Assembly (NCBI RefSeq): GCF_019973775.1
Contig: NZ_AP025032.1
Location: 2,728,001 to 2,792,000, forward strand
Origin: Aureimonas sp. SA4125
GTDB lineage: Bacteria; Pseudomonadota; Alphaproteobacteria; Rhizobiales; Rhizobiaceae
DNA: 64,000 nucleotides
Reading direction: 5' to 3'
In this document: positions 1 through 8,362 of the stretch, in pieces
Layout: every line of letters starts with the position of its first letter
Numbering within the stretch: the first letter of the stretch is position 1
The notes under the pieces: model-generated
Told to the model about the DNA's origin: nothing
Seen by the model: only the letters and a program-made list of their open reading frames with translations
Databases searched by the model: none
Translations under genes and position numbers: made by a program

Positions 1-1
1 T

Positions 2-328
2 TTCACCCTGATCTTCCTTGCCGCCTCCGAGGATGTGGCCGCCGGCCACGAGCACAAGGCACCGCTGCTGGAACTGACCTATAACTGGGATCCGGAATCC
101 TACGGCGAGGGACGCAATTTCGGCCATCTCGCTTACGAGGTCGACGACATCTACGCCACCTGCCAGTCGCTGATGGATGCCGGCGTCACCATCAATCGTC
201 CGCCACGCGATGGAAACATGGCCTTCATCCGCTCTCCCGACAACATTTCGATCGAGCTTTTGCAGAAAGGTCCGGCGAAGGCCGCAGCGGAACCCTGGGC
301 TACCATGCAGAATACCGGCAAGTGGTAA
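2..328 (+). CDS. gloA: Lactoylglutathione lyase (glyoxalase I), 5' end outside window
   Basis: The frame is open from the first bases and stops at the TAA at 326-328, so only the last 108 residues are present. Glyoxalase I isomerises the glutathione-methylglyoxal hemithioacetal to S-lactoylglutathione in the cytosol. Three of the four metal ligands expected of the family can be recognised: Glu in LELTYNW, His in [10 protein letters not shown] and Glu in ISIELLQKG. The first His lies upstream of the window. The spacing fits the single-domain bacterial GloA (vicinal oxygen chelate fold). The DUF882/M15 lipoprotein gene downstream is on the same strand after a 156-bp gap and is probably a separate unit. 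The missing N-terminus means the true start cannot be given. Confidence 0.9.
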   Translation, partial: FTLIFLAASEDVAAGHEHKAPLLELTYNWDPESYGEGRNFGHLAYEVDDIYATCQSLMDAGVTINRPPRDGNMAFIRSPDNISIELLQKGPAKAAAEPWATMQNTGKW

Positions 329-484
329 ACGCGACATTCTAAGGCCGCAATCTAGCCATAGTGCGAAAACGGCGTTAACGAACTGGCGTCACCGGGAGAA
401 ATACCGGAGCGTTCGGGGTGGGGATCCCGACGTGCTTTGACGTCGACGTCAGGGGGACCTTCCGGTCCGAAATGATATGACGGT

Positions 485-1651
485 ATGACCGTCACAGCAG
501 ACGGTGCACGCCGTCGAGAGGGTGGACTGAGCTTGGCGATTTCTTCGATCAGCTTGTGGGCACAGCACGCCCGTCGCAACACGGTGCTTGCTGCCGTCGT
601 GTCCCTCGCGCCGCTGCTCGGAGGCTGTGTCTCCGCTGTCGATGAATCCACCGCCTTCGGCTTCAACGGCACTCCCCCCGCGGGTACGGAAATAGCGGAC
701 GCCTCTTCTGACGCTGCGGCCGATGCGGTCGTGAGCGAAACCCCCGAAACCGCAAAGTCTGCGGATGCCGAAGCCAGTGTGGCCGGCACCGAGGAGGGGA
801 CGAAAGAGGTGGCGACCGCGGCCCCGGCGACACCTCCGGCTGAAGAAGCGGCTCCCGCCGATGCTTCTCAGAAGCTTGCCGAAGGCGAGACCTCGCCGCT
901 GATCGCCTCTGGCCGAACACCCATTGCGGCCTATGCCGGCGCCAGCGTCGGGGCGGCCTCCGCCATCGATGCCAGCGCCCCAACTGCCGCGCCGAAAGCC
1001 AGTTCGACCCTTTTCGCCTCGCTCTTTGCGCAGTCCGAGACCAAGACCCCCGTGCGCAACGCCGACAGCGGCAAGAGCCGACGCGTCATCCTCAAGCCCG
1101 AGGGGCCGCCGACCTCGGCACCCGGTGACAGCTTGACCACCCTCGCCTCTCTCCCCGGCGTCAAGACGCGTGCGTCGCTGTTCGAGATCGGCCAACGCGC
1201 CTCGGCCGACTACGATGCCGACATTCTGGATGAGGTCAACGGTGAAGAAGGCTCTTATCAGGTCGCCTCTCTGGGCGGCATGGCGCGGTTGGCGCCAAAC
1301 GGGCTGATGGTCCAGCGGCCCGACGTGCAGACCAACTGTTTCGAACCGAAGCTCGTTGCCGTGCTGCGCGCCGTCGAGGCCCGCTTCGGCACCAAGGTCG
1401 TCGTGACCTCCGGCTATCGCAGCCCATCGCACAACCGCAAGGTCCGCGGCGCCAAGCAGTCGATGCACATGTCCTGCAAGGCAGCCGACATCCTCGTTCC
1501 CGGAGCCGACAAGATTCAGGTCGCCAACTTCGTCCGCTCGCTCCCGGGACGTGGCGGCGTCGGCACCTATTGCCATACCCTCGCCGTCCACATCGACGTC
1601 GGCCGCGAGCGCGACTGGAACTGGTCCTGCACGCGCCGCCGCAGGGCGTAG
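485..1651 (+). CDS. Lipoprotein with C-terminal peptidase M15-type (YcbK/DUF882-like) domain
   Basis: This 388-residue protein begins with a hydrophobic signal ending in a lipobox, APLLGGC, with Cys48 as the likely lipidated residue. About 190 Ala/Pro/Thr-rich, low-complexity residues follow and probably act as a periplasmic spacer. The last ~110 residues form an M15-type D-Ala-D-Ala carboxypeptidase domain with its zinc ligands in place: His328 and Asp335 (HMSCKAAD) and His369 (VHIDVG). Such proteins are expected to cleave peptidoglycan stem peptides or to bind the wall. The exact substrate is unknown. The ATG at 485 keeps the whole signal sequence; a TTG near 534 is a possible shorter start. 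Two Cys in the C-terminal segment (positions 363 and 382) could form a disulfide. Confidence 0.8.
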   Translation: MTVTADGARRREGGLSLAISSISLWAQHARRNTVLAAVVSLAPLLGGCVSAVDESTAFGFNGTPPAGTEIADASSDAAADAVVSETPETAKSADAEASVAGTEEGTKEVATAAPATPPAEEAAPADASQKLAEGETSPLIASGRTPIAAYAGASVGAASAIDASAPTAAPKASSTLFASLFAQSETKTPVRNADSGKSRRVILKPEGPPTSAPGDSLTTLASLPGVKTRASLFEIGQRASADYDADILDEVNGEEGSYQVASLGGMARLAPNGLMVQRPDVQTNCFEPKLVAVLRAVEARFGTKVVVTSGYRSPSHNRKVRGAKQSMHMSCKAADILVPGADKIQVANFVRSLPGRGGVGTYCHTLAVHIDVGRERDWNWSCTRRRRA

Positions 1652-1985
1652 GATCCGGCCCCCTTTTCGCCGTCAAACGCGGACGCACCGAATCGAGCCG
1701 CCGGCCCTGTACTCGGCTTCGGCACGGTGGCGTGAGTCGCCAGACTCCCAAGCCCCCTGACAATGCCCGCGTCGCGAGTACAGGCCGGTAGATGGTCGAA
1801 TCGCCCGACAGCTATTCGGTCACGGTTGCGCCAAACAGCCTGGCCTCGGAGCCGCTACCGGAATCCTGCCGATCTCACCAACCATCTGATGGACAAAGGC
1901 TTTATGCCATTGGCCGAGTTTTATCCCCATCGCGGCCCACTTGGCCTTGCGATCCCCGCAGAAGCCCCCTATACAGCGCTTCGCT
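1652..1985. other. Intergenic region upstream of tRNA-Glu
   Basis: These 334 bases lie between the M15-type lipoprotein and tRNA-Glu. The short open frames here have no family signal and run through the tRNA, so no gene is called. The only feature I can support is the promoter at 1947-1975 close to the tRNA. Confidence 0.6.
1947..1975 (+). promoter_or_regulatory. Sigma-70-type promoter of tRNA-Glu
   Basis: A -35 box TTGCGA (1947-1952) and a -10 box TATACA (1970-1975) are separated by exactly 17 bases. The tRNA starts 10 bases after the -10 box, leaving a leader of only a few bases. This is inferred from consensus and position alone. Confidence 0.6.
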
Positions 1986-2060
1986 GCGCCCATCGTCTAT
2001 CGGTTAGGACGCCACCCTTTCACGGTGGAGAGAGGGGTTCGACTCCCCTTGGGCGTACCA
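1986..2060 (+). tRNA. tRNA-Glu (anticodon TTC)
   Basis: The 75 bases fold as a cloverleaf. The acceptor stem is GCGCCCA with TGGGCGT (a G-U closing pair), the anticodon stem CCACC/GGTGG carries loop CTTTCAC (anticodon TTC), and the T arm GGGG-TTCGACT-CCCC is canonical. CCA is encoded (2058-2060). A promoter lies immediately upstream and a Rho-independent terminator 25 bases downstream, so it is a monocistronic tRNA unit. Confidence 0.96.
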
Positions 2061-2084
2061 AGAATTGCAGCGGTCACATGCAAG

Positions 2085-2113
2085 ACGCCTGCCCCTCACC
2101 GGGCGGGCGTTTT
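2085..2113 (+). terminator. Rho-independent terminator of tRNA-Glu
   Basis: A 10-bp stem (2085-2094 with 2101-2110, one G-T pair) closes a 6-base loop and is followed by a short T run. It sits 25 bases after the tRNA. Confidence 0.75.
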
Positions 2114-2302
2114 GCATTCGGCGCCCTTGGAAGTCACGGGGGCCATGGGGCGCCCGATGGTGCCGGCGGGGTTGGCATTCCTCGCGTGATTTCCCCGCAT
2201 CGCTGTGAAGCAGGTGGGGCATCGCCGCGACGACGCCATGACCGAATCTTAACCCCGATTCGAGAACATGCGGGCATCGTCGTCAGAATCCGGGACAAGC
2301 CC

Positions 2303-3154
2303 TTGGCTCGCAAGACCACCGCCAGAAAACCCGCGCCCCGGCGTCGCGCACCGGCCAAGGGGAAGACAAATCGCTCCTTCGTCCCCCTGGGATGGCTTGC
2401 CGCGGCAGCGCTTGGAATGGGCTGGATGATCTCCGACGGTAGACCCCTTGCCTATGCCGCCTCATGGCTGCCCCAGGCGACATCCGGCACCCGGATCGCG
2501 GAACGATCGGCGCGTCCCGCGATTCAACGCGCCGAACCGCGCAAGGAGGTCGCCCGGGCATCCCCTGCCGCCACGCCCGTAAAGCGTCCCGTAGAGACGG
2601 ATCGCGTTCACACCGCGTCGTTGCAGCCGGTTGTGGCGACCCCGCGTCCCGCCCCCCGCCTCGCCCCGATGAAGATGCCGCGCGATCCCGCGTCGTCCCT
2701 CGTTCGCGCAGAAGGGGCGTCGGCACCCCTATCCCTTGCAGCGCTCGCATCCACCGAGCCGCCAGTTCGTCCGGTGGCACAGGCCGCCGCGCCCACCGGC
2801 AGCCGACACCACGCTACCCGCAAGCTGGAGATGCACGCGGCGCCCGATGCCGCCGCACGTGTCATCGCCAACATCGAAAGCGCTACGGAAGTCATGGTCC
2901 TTCGCGCCGAGGGCCCATGGCGCTATGTCTCCAGTGCCGGAGGAAGACGAAAGGGCTGGGTCGACGGGACCTATCTGGCCGGCGAGGCCGGAGCGCCGTC
3001 CGCCATAGCCGTCGCGCGCGCGCCCGCGTCTTCGCGGAACAGGGAGGCGGCGGTGCTGCCTGCCTTCTCTCCCACCGACGACCGCCAGTTGGCTGCGGCT
3101 CGCGCTTCCGGCCCGCGTACGCGCCTCCCGCCCGCCGCCATCAGCACCGAGTAG
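2303..3154 (+). CDS. Membrane-anchored protein with bacterial SH3 domain
   Basis: The open frame extends upstream through tRNA-Glu, so its far N-terminus cannot be coding. The TTG at 2303 is the most plausible start. It gives 283 residues opening with an Arg/Lys-rich stretch (ARKTTARKPAPRRRAPAKGK) and then one hydrophobic segment (LGWLAAAALGMGWMI), a type II membrane-anchor layout. A Pro/Ala/Arg-rich linker follows. The SH3_3-type domain spans about residues 165-235 (ATRKLEMHAAPDAAARVIAN, then GPWRYV and GWVDGTYL). Such domains usually bind peptidoglycan or protein ligands in the periplasm. No strong ribosome-binding site is visible, so the start is uncertain; a GTG near 2186 is an alternative. 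The role is unknown. Confidence 0.65.
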   Translation: MARKTTARKPAPRRRAPAKGKTNRSFVPLGWLAAAALGMGWMISDGRPLAYAASWLPQATSGTRIAERSARPAIQRAEPRKEVARASPAATPVKRPVETDRVHTASLQPVVATPRPAPRLAPMKMPRDPASSLVRAEGASAPLSLAALASTEPPVRPVAQAAAPTGSRHHATRKLEMHAAPDAAARVIANIESATEVMVLRAEGPWRYVSSAGGRRKGWVDGTYLAGEAGAPSAIAVARAPASSRNREAAVLPAFSPTDDRQLAAARASGPRTRLPPAAISTE

Positions 3155-3193
3155 ATCAGTTCGGCATCCAGCGGGACGCCGCATCGTTTCTAC

Positions 3194-3225
3194 AAAAAAC
3201 GGGCGAGGGAAACTCCCTCGCCCGT
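3194..3225 (-). terminator. Rho-independent terminator of the greA-like gene
   Basis: A perfect 11-bp stem (3199-3209 with 3215-3225) has a 5-base loop. Read on the minus strand it runs into a T tract (A run at 3194-3199 on plus). It lies about 40 bases past the stop of the greA-like gene. Confidence 0.85.
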
Positions 3226-3263
3226 CGGCATCGCTCGCAAATGTCGAAAGCCGCCAGCGGCAG

Positions 3264-3740
3264 CTATTCGGCCGCTTCGATCGCCACGATCTCGGCCTCG
3301 CCGTGCCCGGCCACGACGACATCGCCGACACGCTTGCGCACCAGGCTTTTCGCCAGCGGCGACACGTAGGACAACAGGCCTTCCGTCGGATCGGCCTCGT
3401 CCTGACCGACGATCTGAAAGACCTGGCGGCGTCCGTCGTCGCGCTCGATGGTCACGCGGCTGCCGAAGTGCACCTCATCGGCGCCGGGCATCGTCGCGAT
3501 GACCTCGGCGGACGCGCGGCGCGCGTTCCAGTAGCGCAGGTCGCGATTGAGGGTTGCGACCGCCATCTTGTCGTCGGCCGCCTGGGCCTCGCCGAGCGCC
3601 GTGTTCAGTCCTTCGATCTCCGACTCGATCAGACGAAGACCGCGCGCCGTCACGAAGTTCGGCTCGGCGCTGACCTCGCGGTCGGGCAAGGTCTCGACTG
3701 CTTGCGTGTCGTTGGGTTCGCGGACAAAGGCGACGCTCAT
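3264..3740 (-). CDS. GreA/GreB-family transcription factor, divergent coiled-coil tip
   Basis: This 158-residue protein has a C-terminal Gre domain (about 88-155) with the family pattern FGSRVTIER, then SYVSPLAKSLVRKRVGD. Residues 30-82 form the helical hairpin that in Gre factors enters the RNA polymerase secondary channel to stimulate transcript cleavage. In GreA the hairpin tip carries GDLSENAEY with the acidic residues that hold catalytic Mg. Here the tip reads AADDKMAVAT, so only Asp56-Asp57 could serve. It may therefore be a Gre-like modulator rather than a true cleavage factor. About 30 extra N-terminal residues precede the hairpin. An AGGA Shine-Dalgarno and a good promoter support the ATG at 3740, and a strong terminator ends the unit. 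Confidence 0.8.
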   Translation of the reverse strand: MSVAFVREPNDTQAVETLPDREVSAEPNFVTARGLRLIESEIEGLNTALGEAQAADDKMAVATLNRDLRYWNARRASAEVIATMPGADEVHFGSRVTIERDDGRRQVFQIVGQDEADPTEGLLSYVSPLAKSLVRKRVGDVVVAGHGEAEIVAIEAAE

Positions 3741-3770
3741 GGGTGAATAATCCTGTTGAATTGATGCACT

Positions 3771-3798
3771 TAGATAGGGATTGTCGGCGCGTTTTCAA
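3771..3798 (-). promoter_or_regulatory. Sigma-70-type promoter of the greA-like gene
   Basis: On the minus strand, TTGAAA (3793-3798) and TATCTA (3771-3776) are 16 bases apart. The expected transcript start near 3764 gives a 24-base leader to the ATG at 3740. Inferred from consensus. Confidence 0.5.
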
Positions 3799-3861
3799 TC
3801 GGAGACCGGCCGGAGCATCGCCCCGAGGCTTCGCACGCCCTTCGGCAGCAGCGGTCTTGCG

Positions 3862-5652
3862 TCAGCCAAAAGCCTCGGCGACATCGGTGATCCTGAATCC
3901 GACGGTCTCGCGACCCCGGTACCGATCGAGCGTCACGCAGCCTGCGACATGCACGGGGCGGTCGTTGCGCGACAGCAGCCGACGGCCGATATCGGTTTCC
4001 TCCGCGCGAAAGGCGATGGCCGAGACGCTCGATCCGTCCGCGGCCTTCAGGGTCACGCGAACATGGCCATTGCCGACAATTCCTGCCGACTCGATGCGAT
4101 GCCGCGGCAGCGCCAGCAGCGGCTGGGGATGGCCGGCACCATACGGCCCGGCGCTCTCCAGCCGCTCGACCAGCGCCGGGGTCAGGCCCATGGCGCTGAC
4201 CGCTCCGTCGAGCCGCAGCGTGTCGGCCTGCCGCAGTTCGTCGACGACCGATCCGGCATGGGTCTCGGCAAAGGCGCGGAAATCCCCGAGGCGGTCGCGT
4301 GAGATGGTGATGCCTGCCGCCATGGCATGACCACCACCCTTGACGATGATGCCCTCCTCGAGGGCCGCGCGCACCAGCCGGCCGAGGTCGAAGCCCGCGA
4401 TCGACCGGCCTGAACCCGTGCCCTTGCCGTCGCCGGTAAAAGCGATGGCGAAGGCCGGCCGCCGGTGGCGTTCCTTCAACCGCGCGGCGATCAGCCCGAC
4501 GATGCCGGGATGCCAGCTGTCGCGTGCGCTGACGAGGATCGGCGGCCCCTCGCCGAGGCCGATCTCGGCGGCGATCTCCTCCTCCGCCTGCTGCAGCATG
4601 ACCCGCTCCATCGCCTGCCGCTCCTCGTTCAGGAGGTGCAATTGCTCGGCAAGGAGCGTCGCCTCGTTCTCGTCCGCGATGGTCAGAAGCTTCACGCCGA
4701 GATGCGCCTCGCCGATCCGGCCGCCCGCATTGATGCGCGGCCCGAGGATGAAGCCGAGGTGATAGGTGTCGACCGGCCCCGAAATCCGCGCGACCCGGGC
4801 GAGCGCGCTGAGCCCGACATTCTTCTGCTGACGCAGCATCGCCAGCCCCTTGACCACCAGCGCGCGGTTGAAGCCTTTGAGCGGCACCACGTCGCAGACG
4901 GTGGCGAGCGCGGCGAGATCGAGGAGAGCGAGGACATCCGGAAGGTCCGCACCGCTGCGTCCGCGCCGCCGCAACTCGCGCGACACCGCGACGAGCGTCA
5001 GGAAGACGACGCCGACGGCGGCAAGATGCCCCTGCCCCGACAGATCGTCCTGGCGGTTCGGATTGACGATGGCGAGCGCAGGCGGAAGCGCGGGCCCGGT
5101 CTGGTGATGGTCGAGGACGACGACGTCGCAGCCGGCAATCCGCGCGACATCCAGTGCCTCGTGGCTGGTCGTGCCGCAGTCCACGGTGACGATGAGGGTC
5201 GCGCCCGAGGCGATCAGCGCGGAAATCGCCTGTGGGTTCGGCCCGTAACCCTCGGTGATCCGGTCGGGGATGTGGACGTCGGCCTCGATGCCGAACTGCC
5301 TGAGATAGCGCACCAGCAGCGCCGCCGAGCAGGCGCCGTCGACATCGTAGTCGCCGAACACCGCCACGCGCTCGCGCCGATCCAGCGCATCGGCGATGCG
5401 GCTCGCAGCTGTCTCCATGTCGGTGAGCGAGGACGGGTCGGGCATCAGCTCGCGGATCGTCGGCGCGAGAAAACCGGGAGCAGCGTCCGAGGCGACGCCC
5501 CGCGCGGCGAGAACACGGCCGACGATCTCGGGAAGGCCGTGGTCCTGCGCGATCCGCAGTGCCACCGCTTCGGCCCGCGGATCCAGCGCATGCACCCAGT
5601 GCCGCCCGCCGATCGAGTGCTCGACCCCGAGGAAGGTGCGGTGGGGAATCAC
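3862..5652 (-). CDS. recJ: Single-stranded-DNA 5'-3' exonuclease RecJ
   Basis: RecJ degrades single-stranded DNA 5' to 3' in recombination and mismatch repair. The 596 residues carry the DHH-family motifs in order: DYDVD (101-105), TVDCG (156-160) and DHH (181-183). The DHHA1 half has SWHPGIVGLIAARL and the Gly-rich GGGHAMAAG. Length matches the family (about 580-600). The frame is open further upstream, into glpX, but those residues are low-complexity. The GTG at 5652 (reading MIPHRTFLGV) gives the normal family start and is chosen. glpX ends 85 bases upstream on the same strand, so the two could be co-transcribed. The greA-like gene downstream has its own promoter. Confidence 0.93.
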   Translation of the reverse strand: MIPHRTFLGVEHSIGGRHWVHALDPRAEAVALRIAQDHGLPEIVGRVLAARGVASDAAPGFLAPTIRELMPDPSSLTDMETAASRIADALDRRERVAVFGDYDVDGACSAALLVRYLRQFGIEADVHIPDRITEGYGPNPQAISALIASGATLIVTVDCGTTSHEALDVARIAGCDVVVLDHHQTGPALPPALAIVNPNRQDDLSGQGHLAAVGVVFLTLVAVSRELRRRGRSGADLPDVLALLDLAALATVCDVVPLKGFNRALVVKGLAMLRQQKNVGLSALARVARISGPVDTYHLGFILGPRINAGGRIGEAHLGVKLLTIADENEATLLAEQLHLLNEERQAMERVMLQQAEEEIAAEIGLGEGPPILVSARDSWHPGIVGLIAARLKERHRRPAFAIAFTGDGKGTGSGRSIAGFDLGRLVRAALEEGIIVKGGGHAMAAGITISRDRLGDFRAFAETHAGSVVDELRQADTLRLDGAVSAMGLTPALVERLESAGPYGAGHPQPLLALPRHRIESAGIVGNGHVRVTLKAADGSSVSAIAFRAEETDIGRRLLSRNDRPVHVAGCVTLDRYRGRETVGFRITDVAEAFG

Positions 5653-5737
5653 GGCGCGACGCCCGGACGTGGCCGCGGCGCGGCGCCGAGGATGGGGGTT
5701 AGCCGGCCGCACCTCGTTGAACGCGTCCCTCGTCCGC

Positions 5738-6727
5738 TCACAGGCCGAGCTTGCTCCGGTCGTAGTGCTTGGCGCGGATCTCGCGGACGGTGCGCGAGAC
5801 CGAGCGCATGACGACGGTGTGTGTCTCGATCCGGTCGCGGTAGAAGCGCACACCATCGAGCATGTTGCCGTCGGTCACGCCCGTGGCGGCGAAGATCACG
5901 TCGCCGCGCGCCATGTCGTCGAGGGTGTAGATCCGCGTCGGATCGGTGATGCCCATCTTCTCGGCCCGAGCCCGCTTCTCGTGCGTGTTCAGCTGCAGGC
6001 GGCCCTGCATCTGGCCGCCGGTGCACAGGAGCGCTGCTGCCGCCAGCACGCCCTCGGGCGCGCCGCCGGTACCGATGTAGAGGTCGATCCCGGTCTCTTC
6101 CGGATCGGTCACGTGGATCACGCCGGCGACGTCACCGTCGCCGATGAGCCGGATCGCCGCGCCCGTCGCGCGCACCTCCTCGATCAGCCGGGCGTGGCGC
6201 GGCCGGTCGAGGATGCAGACGGTGATTTCGCCGACGGGAACGCCCTTGGCCCTGGCGAGCGCGTCGACATTGGCCTCCGCCGGACGGCCGAGCTCGACCG
6301 TGCCCTCGGGATAGCCGGGGCCGATGGCGATTTTCTCCATGTAGACGTCAGGTGCGTTGAGGAGGCTGCCCCGCGCGGCCACCGCGATGACCGACAGCGA
6401 ATTGGGCAGGTTCTTGGCGCAGATCGTCGTCCCCTCGAGCGGGTCGAGCGCGATGTCCACCTTCACGCCGCGGCGGGTGCCGACTTCCTCGCCGATGAAC
6501 AGCATGGGCGCAGCGTCACGCTCGCCCTCGCCGATGACGATCCGCCCGTCGATGTCGAGGCAGTTCAGCTCCGAGCGCATGGCATCGACGGCCGCCTGGT
6601 CGGCCGCCTTCTCGTCGCCGCGACCGCGCAGCATCGCGGCGGCGACAGCGGCGCGCTCCGTCACCCGCGCGATCTCGATGGTCAGAACCCGGTCGAGACC
6701 GTCGAGGCGGATCGTCGTGTCGTTCAT
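5738..6727 (-). CDS. glpX: Fructose-1,6-bisphosphatase, class II (GlpX)
   Basis: GlpX hydrolyses fructose-1,6-bisphosphate to fructose-6-phosphate in gluconeogenesis. The 329 residues contain the metal and phosphate motifs of class II enzymes: GEGERD (66-71) and DPLEGTT (95-101), followed by IGTGGAPEGVLAA for substrate binding. In some alphaproteobacteria the enzyme also acts on sedoheptulose-1,7-bisphosphate; nothing here decides that. It lies between hom (upstream, 205-bp gap holding two inverted repeats) and recJ. The hom-glpX-recJ order on one strand suggests a loose operon, although the hairpin after hom may reduce read-through. Confidence 0.95.
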   Translation of the reverse strand: MNDTTIRLDGLDRVLTIEIARVTERAAVAAAMLRGRGDEKAADQAAVDAMRSELNCLDIDGRIVIGEGERDAAPMLFIGEEVGTRRGVKVDIALDPLEGTTICAKNLPNSLSVIAVAARGSLLNAPDVYMEKIAIGPGYPEGTVELGRPAEANVDALARAKGVPVGEITVCILDRPRHARLIEEVRATGAAIRLIGDGDVAGVIHVTDPEETGIDLYIGTGGAPEGVLAAAALLCTGGQMQGRLQLNTHEKRARAEKMGITDPTRIYTLDDMARGDVIFAATGVTDGNMLDGVRFYRDRIETHTVVMRSVSRTVREIRAKHYDRSKLGL

Positions 6728-6813
6728 GGATGCTCTCCCTCCCGCTGGAGGCGGATATGCCGATGTGTCATGCCGACACTACATGAAGCTGCTGTGTCAC
6801 GTTCGCCGATTTA

Positions 6814-6866
6814 GAGCGCCGGGCGAAAAAGTGGGACCCGGCTTTTCGCAATATCCGGCGCGGCTC
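6814..6866. repeat. Rhizobial-type intergenic imperfect palindrome
   Basis: This 53-base element starts with GAGC and ends with GCTC. It contains an inner inverted repeat in which GCGAAAAAG (from 6823) faces CTTTTCGC (6842-6849) around GTGGGACCCGG. The pattern (GAGC, then AAAAGTGGGA, CCGG, TTTTCG, ending GCTC) resembles the abundant palindromic intergenic elements of Hyphomicrobiales genomes. I found only this copy in the window. It may affect transcript stability between hom and glpX, but that is inference. Confidence 0.6.
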
Positions 6867-6876
6867 AGCGAAACCG

Positions 6877-6914
6877 GGCGTTTCTGGCGATTTCGCCAAA
6901 TCGCCAGAAACGCC
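6877..6914. repeat. Perfect 17-bp inverted repeat downstream of hom
   Basis: A flawless 17-bp stem (6877-6893 with 6898-6914) closes a 4-base loop, CGCC. It starts 19 bases after the hom stop. There is no T tract on either side, so it is not a standard Rho-independent terminator. It may protect the hom transcript 3' end or act as a weak terminator. Confidence 0.8.
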
Positions 6915-6932
6915 AGACGAGGCGGCAAAGCC

Positions 6933-8237
6933 TCAATCGAGAGTCTCGATGCGGATCATGCGCGGCTCGCTGGCAAGATGCCCGTCGCGCGAGACCGCGT
7001 CGAGCGCCTTGCGCACGGCGGCCTCGGTCGTTTCGTGAGTGATGAGAACCACCGGCGTCGTCTCGCCGTCGGTCTGCCCGGTGCGCCGCCGCTGCACGAT
7101 GGAGTCGAGCGAAATGGAGCTCTCCGCCATGCGCCGGGCGATCGAGGCGAAGGCGCCGACGCGGTCGAAGACGGTCAGGCGGATGTAGTAGCCGCCCTCA
7201 TGCGCCCGCATGCGCGCACGCTTGTAGGGCTGGAGGCTGGCCGGCGCGACGCCGAGGGTCGGTATCGAGGCCCCCGCGGCGATGTCGAGGATGTCGGCGA
7301 GGACCGCCGAGGCCGTCGCCTTGCCGCCGGCGCCGGGTCCCGCCAGTAGCATCGAGCCGAGAAGATCGCTGTCGACGGCCACCGCGTTCGTGACGCCGTC
7401 AATCTGCGCCAGGGCGGAGGCGATCGGGATCATCGCGGGGTGGACGCGCTGCTCGATGCCGCTGTCGGTGCGCTGGGCGACGGCCAAGAGCTTGATCCGA
7501 TAGCCGAGTTCGGCGGCCGCGGCGATGTCGTCGTTCGAGATGGCGGAAATGCCCTCGATGAAGACCGATTCCAGATCGATCTCGCAGCCGAAGGCGAGCG
7601 AGGTGAGGATCGCCAGCTTGTGCGCAGCGTCGAAGCCGCCGATGTCGAAGGTCGGATCGGCCTCGGCATAACCGAGGCGCTGGGCATCCTTCAGACAGTC
7701 GTCGAAGGCGATTCCCTCCTTCTCCATGCGCGTCAGCATGTAGTTGCAGGTGCCGTTGAGGATTCCGTAGACGCGGCTGACGACGTTGCCGCGCAATGCC
7801 TCGCGCAGCGTCTTGATGATCGGGATGCCGCCGGCGACGGCGGCCTCGAAGAGGATCGTCGTGTTCTTGCGCTGGGCGAGTTTTGCCAGCGACACGCCGT
7901 GATAGGCCAGGAGGGCCTTGTTGGCGGTGACGACGGGAAGTCCGCGATTGAGGGCTGCCTTCACGGCGTCGAGGGCCGGCCCCTCAGCGCCGCCGACGAG
8001 CTCGACGAAGACGTCGATCTCGGCTTTGGCGGCAAGCTCGACCGGATCGTCGAACCAGACGAAGCTGCCGAGGTCGACGCCGCGGTCCTTCGTGCGATCA
8101 CGGGCCGAGACGGCCGAGATCTCGATCGCCCGTCCGGCGCGCATGGCGTAGATGTCGGTTCTGTCGGCGATCAGTCGCGCCAGCGACGCGCCGACCGTGC
8201 CGAGCCCGGCGATGCCGAGCCTCAACGGGCGAGTCAT
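6933..8237 (-). CDS. hom: Homoserine dehydrogenase
   Basis: The enzyme reduces aspartate semialdehyde to homoserine with NAD(P)H, the branch point to threonine and methionine. The 434 residues start with a Rossmann motif, GIAGLGTVGASL. The catalytic domain follows with TANKALLAYHG and the GILNGTCNYMLTRM signature, and a C-terminal ACT domain (about 355-434; YYIRLTVFDRVGAFASIA) suggests threonine feedback control. The frame is open 27 codons further upstream without family character. The ATG at 8237 with AGGA eight bases upstream is the start. alaC lies 125 bases upstream on the same strand, so the two are probably transcribed together. Confidence 0.96.
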   Translation of the reverse strand: MTRPLRLGIAGLGTVGASLARLIADRTDIYAMRAGRAIEISAVSARDRTKDRGVDLGSFVWFDDPVELAAKAEIDVFVELVGGAEGPALDAVKAALNRGLPVVTANKALLAYHGVSLAKLAQRKNTTILFEAAVAGGIPIIKTLREALRGNVVSRVYGILNGTCNYMLTRMEKEGIAFDDCLKDAQRLGYAEADPTFDIGGFDAAHKLAILTSLAFGCEIDLESVFIEGISAISNDDIAAAAELGYRIKLLAVAQRTDSGIEQRVHPAMIPIASALAQIDGVTNAVAVDSDLLGSMLLAGPGAGGKATASAVLADILDIAAGASIPTLGVAPASLQPYKRARMRAHEGGYYIRLTVFDRVGAFASIARRMAESSISLDSIVQRRRTGQTDGETTPVVLITHETTEAAVRKALDAVSRDGHLASEPRMIRIETLD

Positions 8238-8362
8238 GGTGATCCTTGCTCTGGTCTTCGCAGGCCCCGGCCCACGCGACGCGCCGGCAACGAGACCCAA
8301 TCTTGTTCTATGGGGCATTCGGCAGCGACAACCCGTCGCCGCCGGGGGGGCCGACCTTCACC

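Noticed and set aside
1986..2060. tRNA-Glu as an integration site for a mobile element
   Set aside because: No integrase gene and no direct repeat of the tRNA 3' end nearby.
1763..2302. N-terminal part of the long frame leading into the SH3 protein
   Set aside because: It runs straight through tRNA-Glu and its terminator, so it cannot be coding.
6728..6932. Riboswitch before glpX
   Set aside because: The structure found is a rhizobial palindrome and a plain hairpin; no known riboswitch core is recognised.
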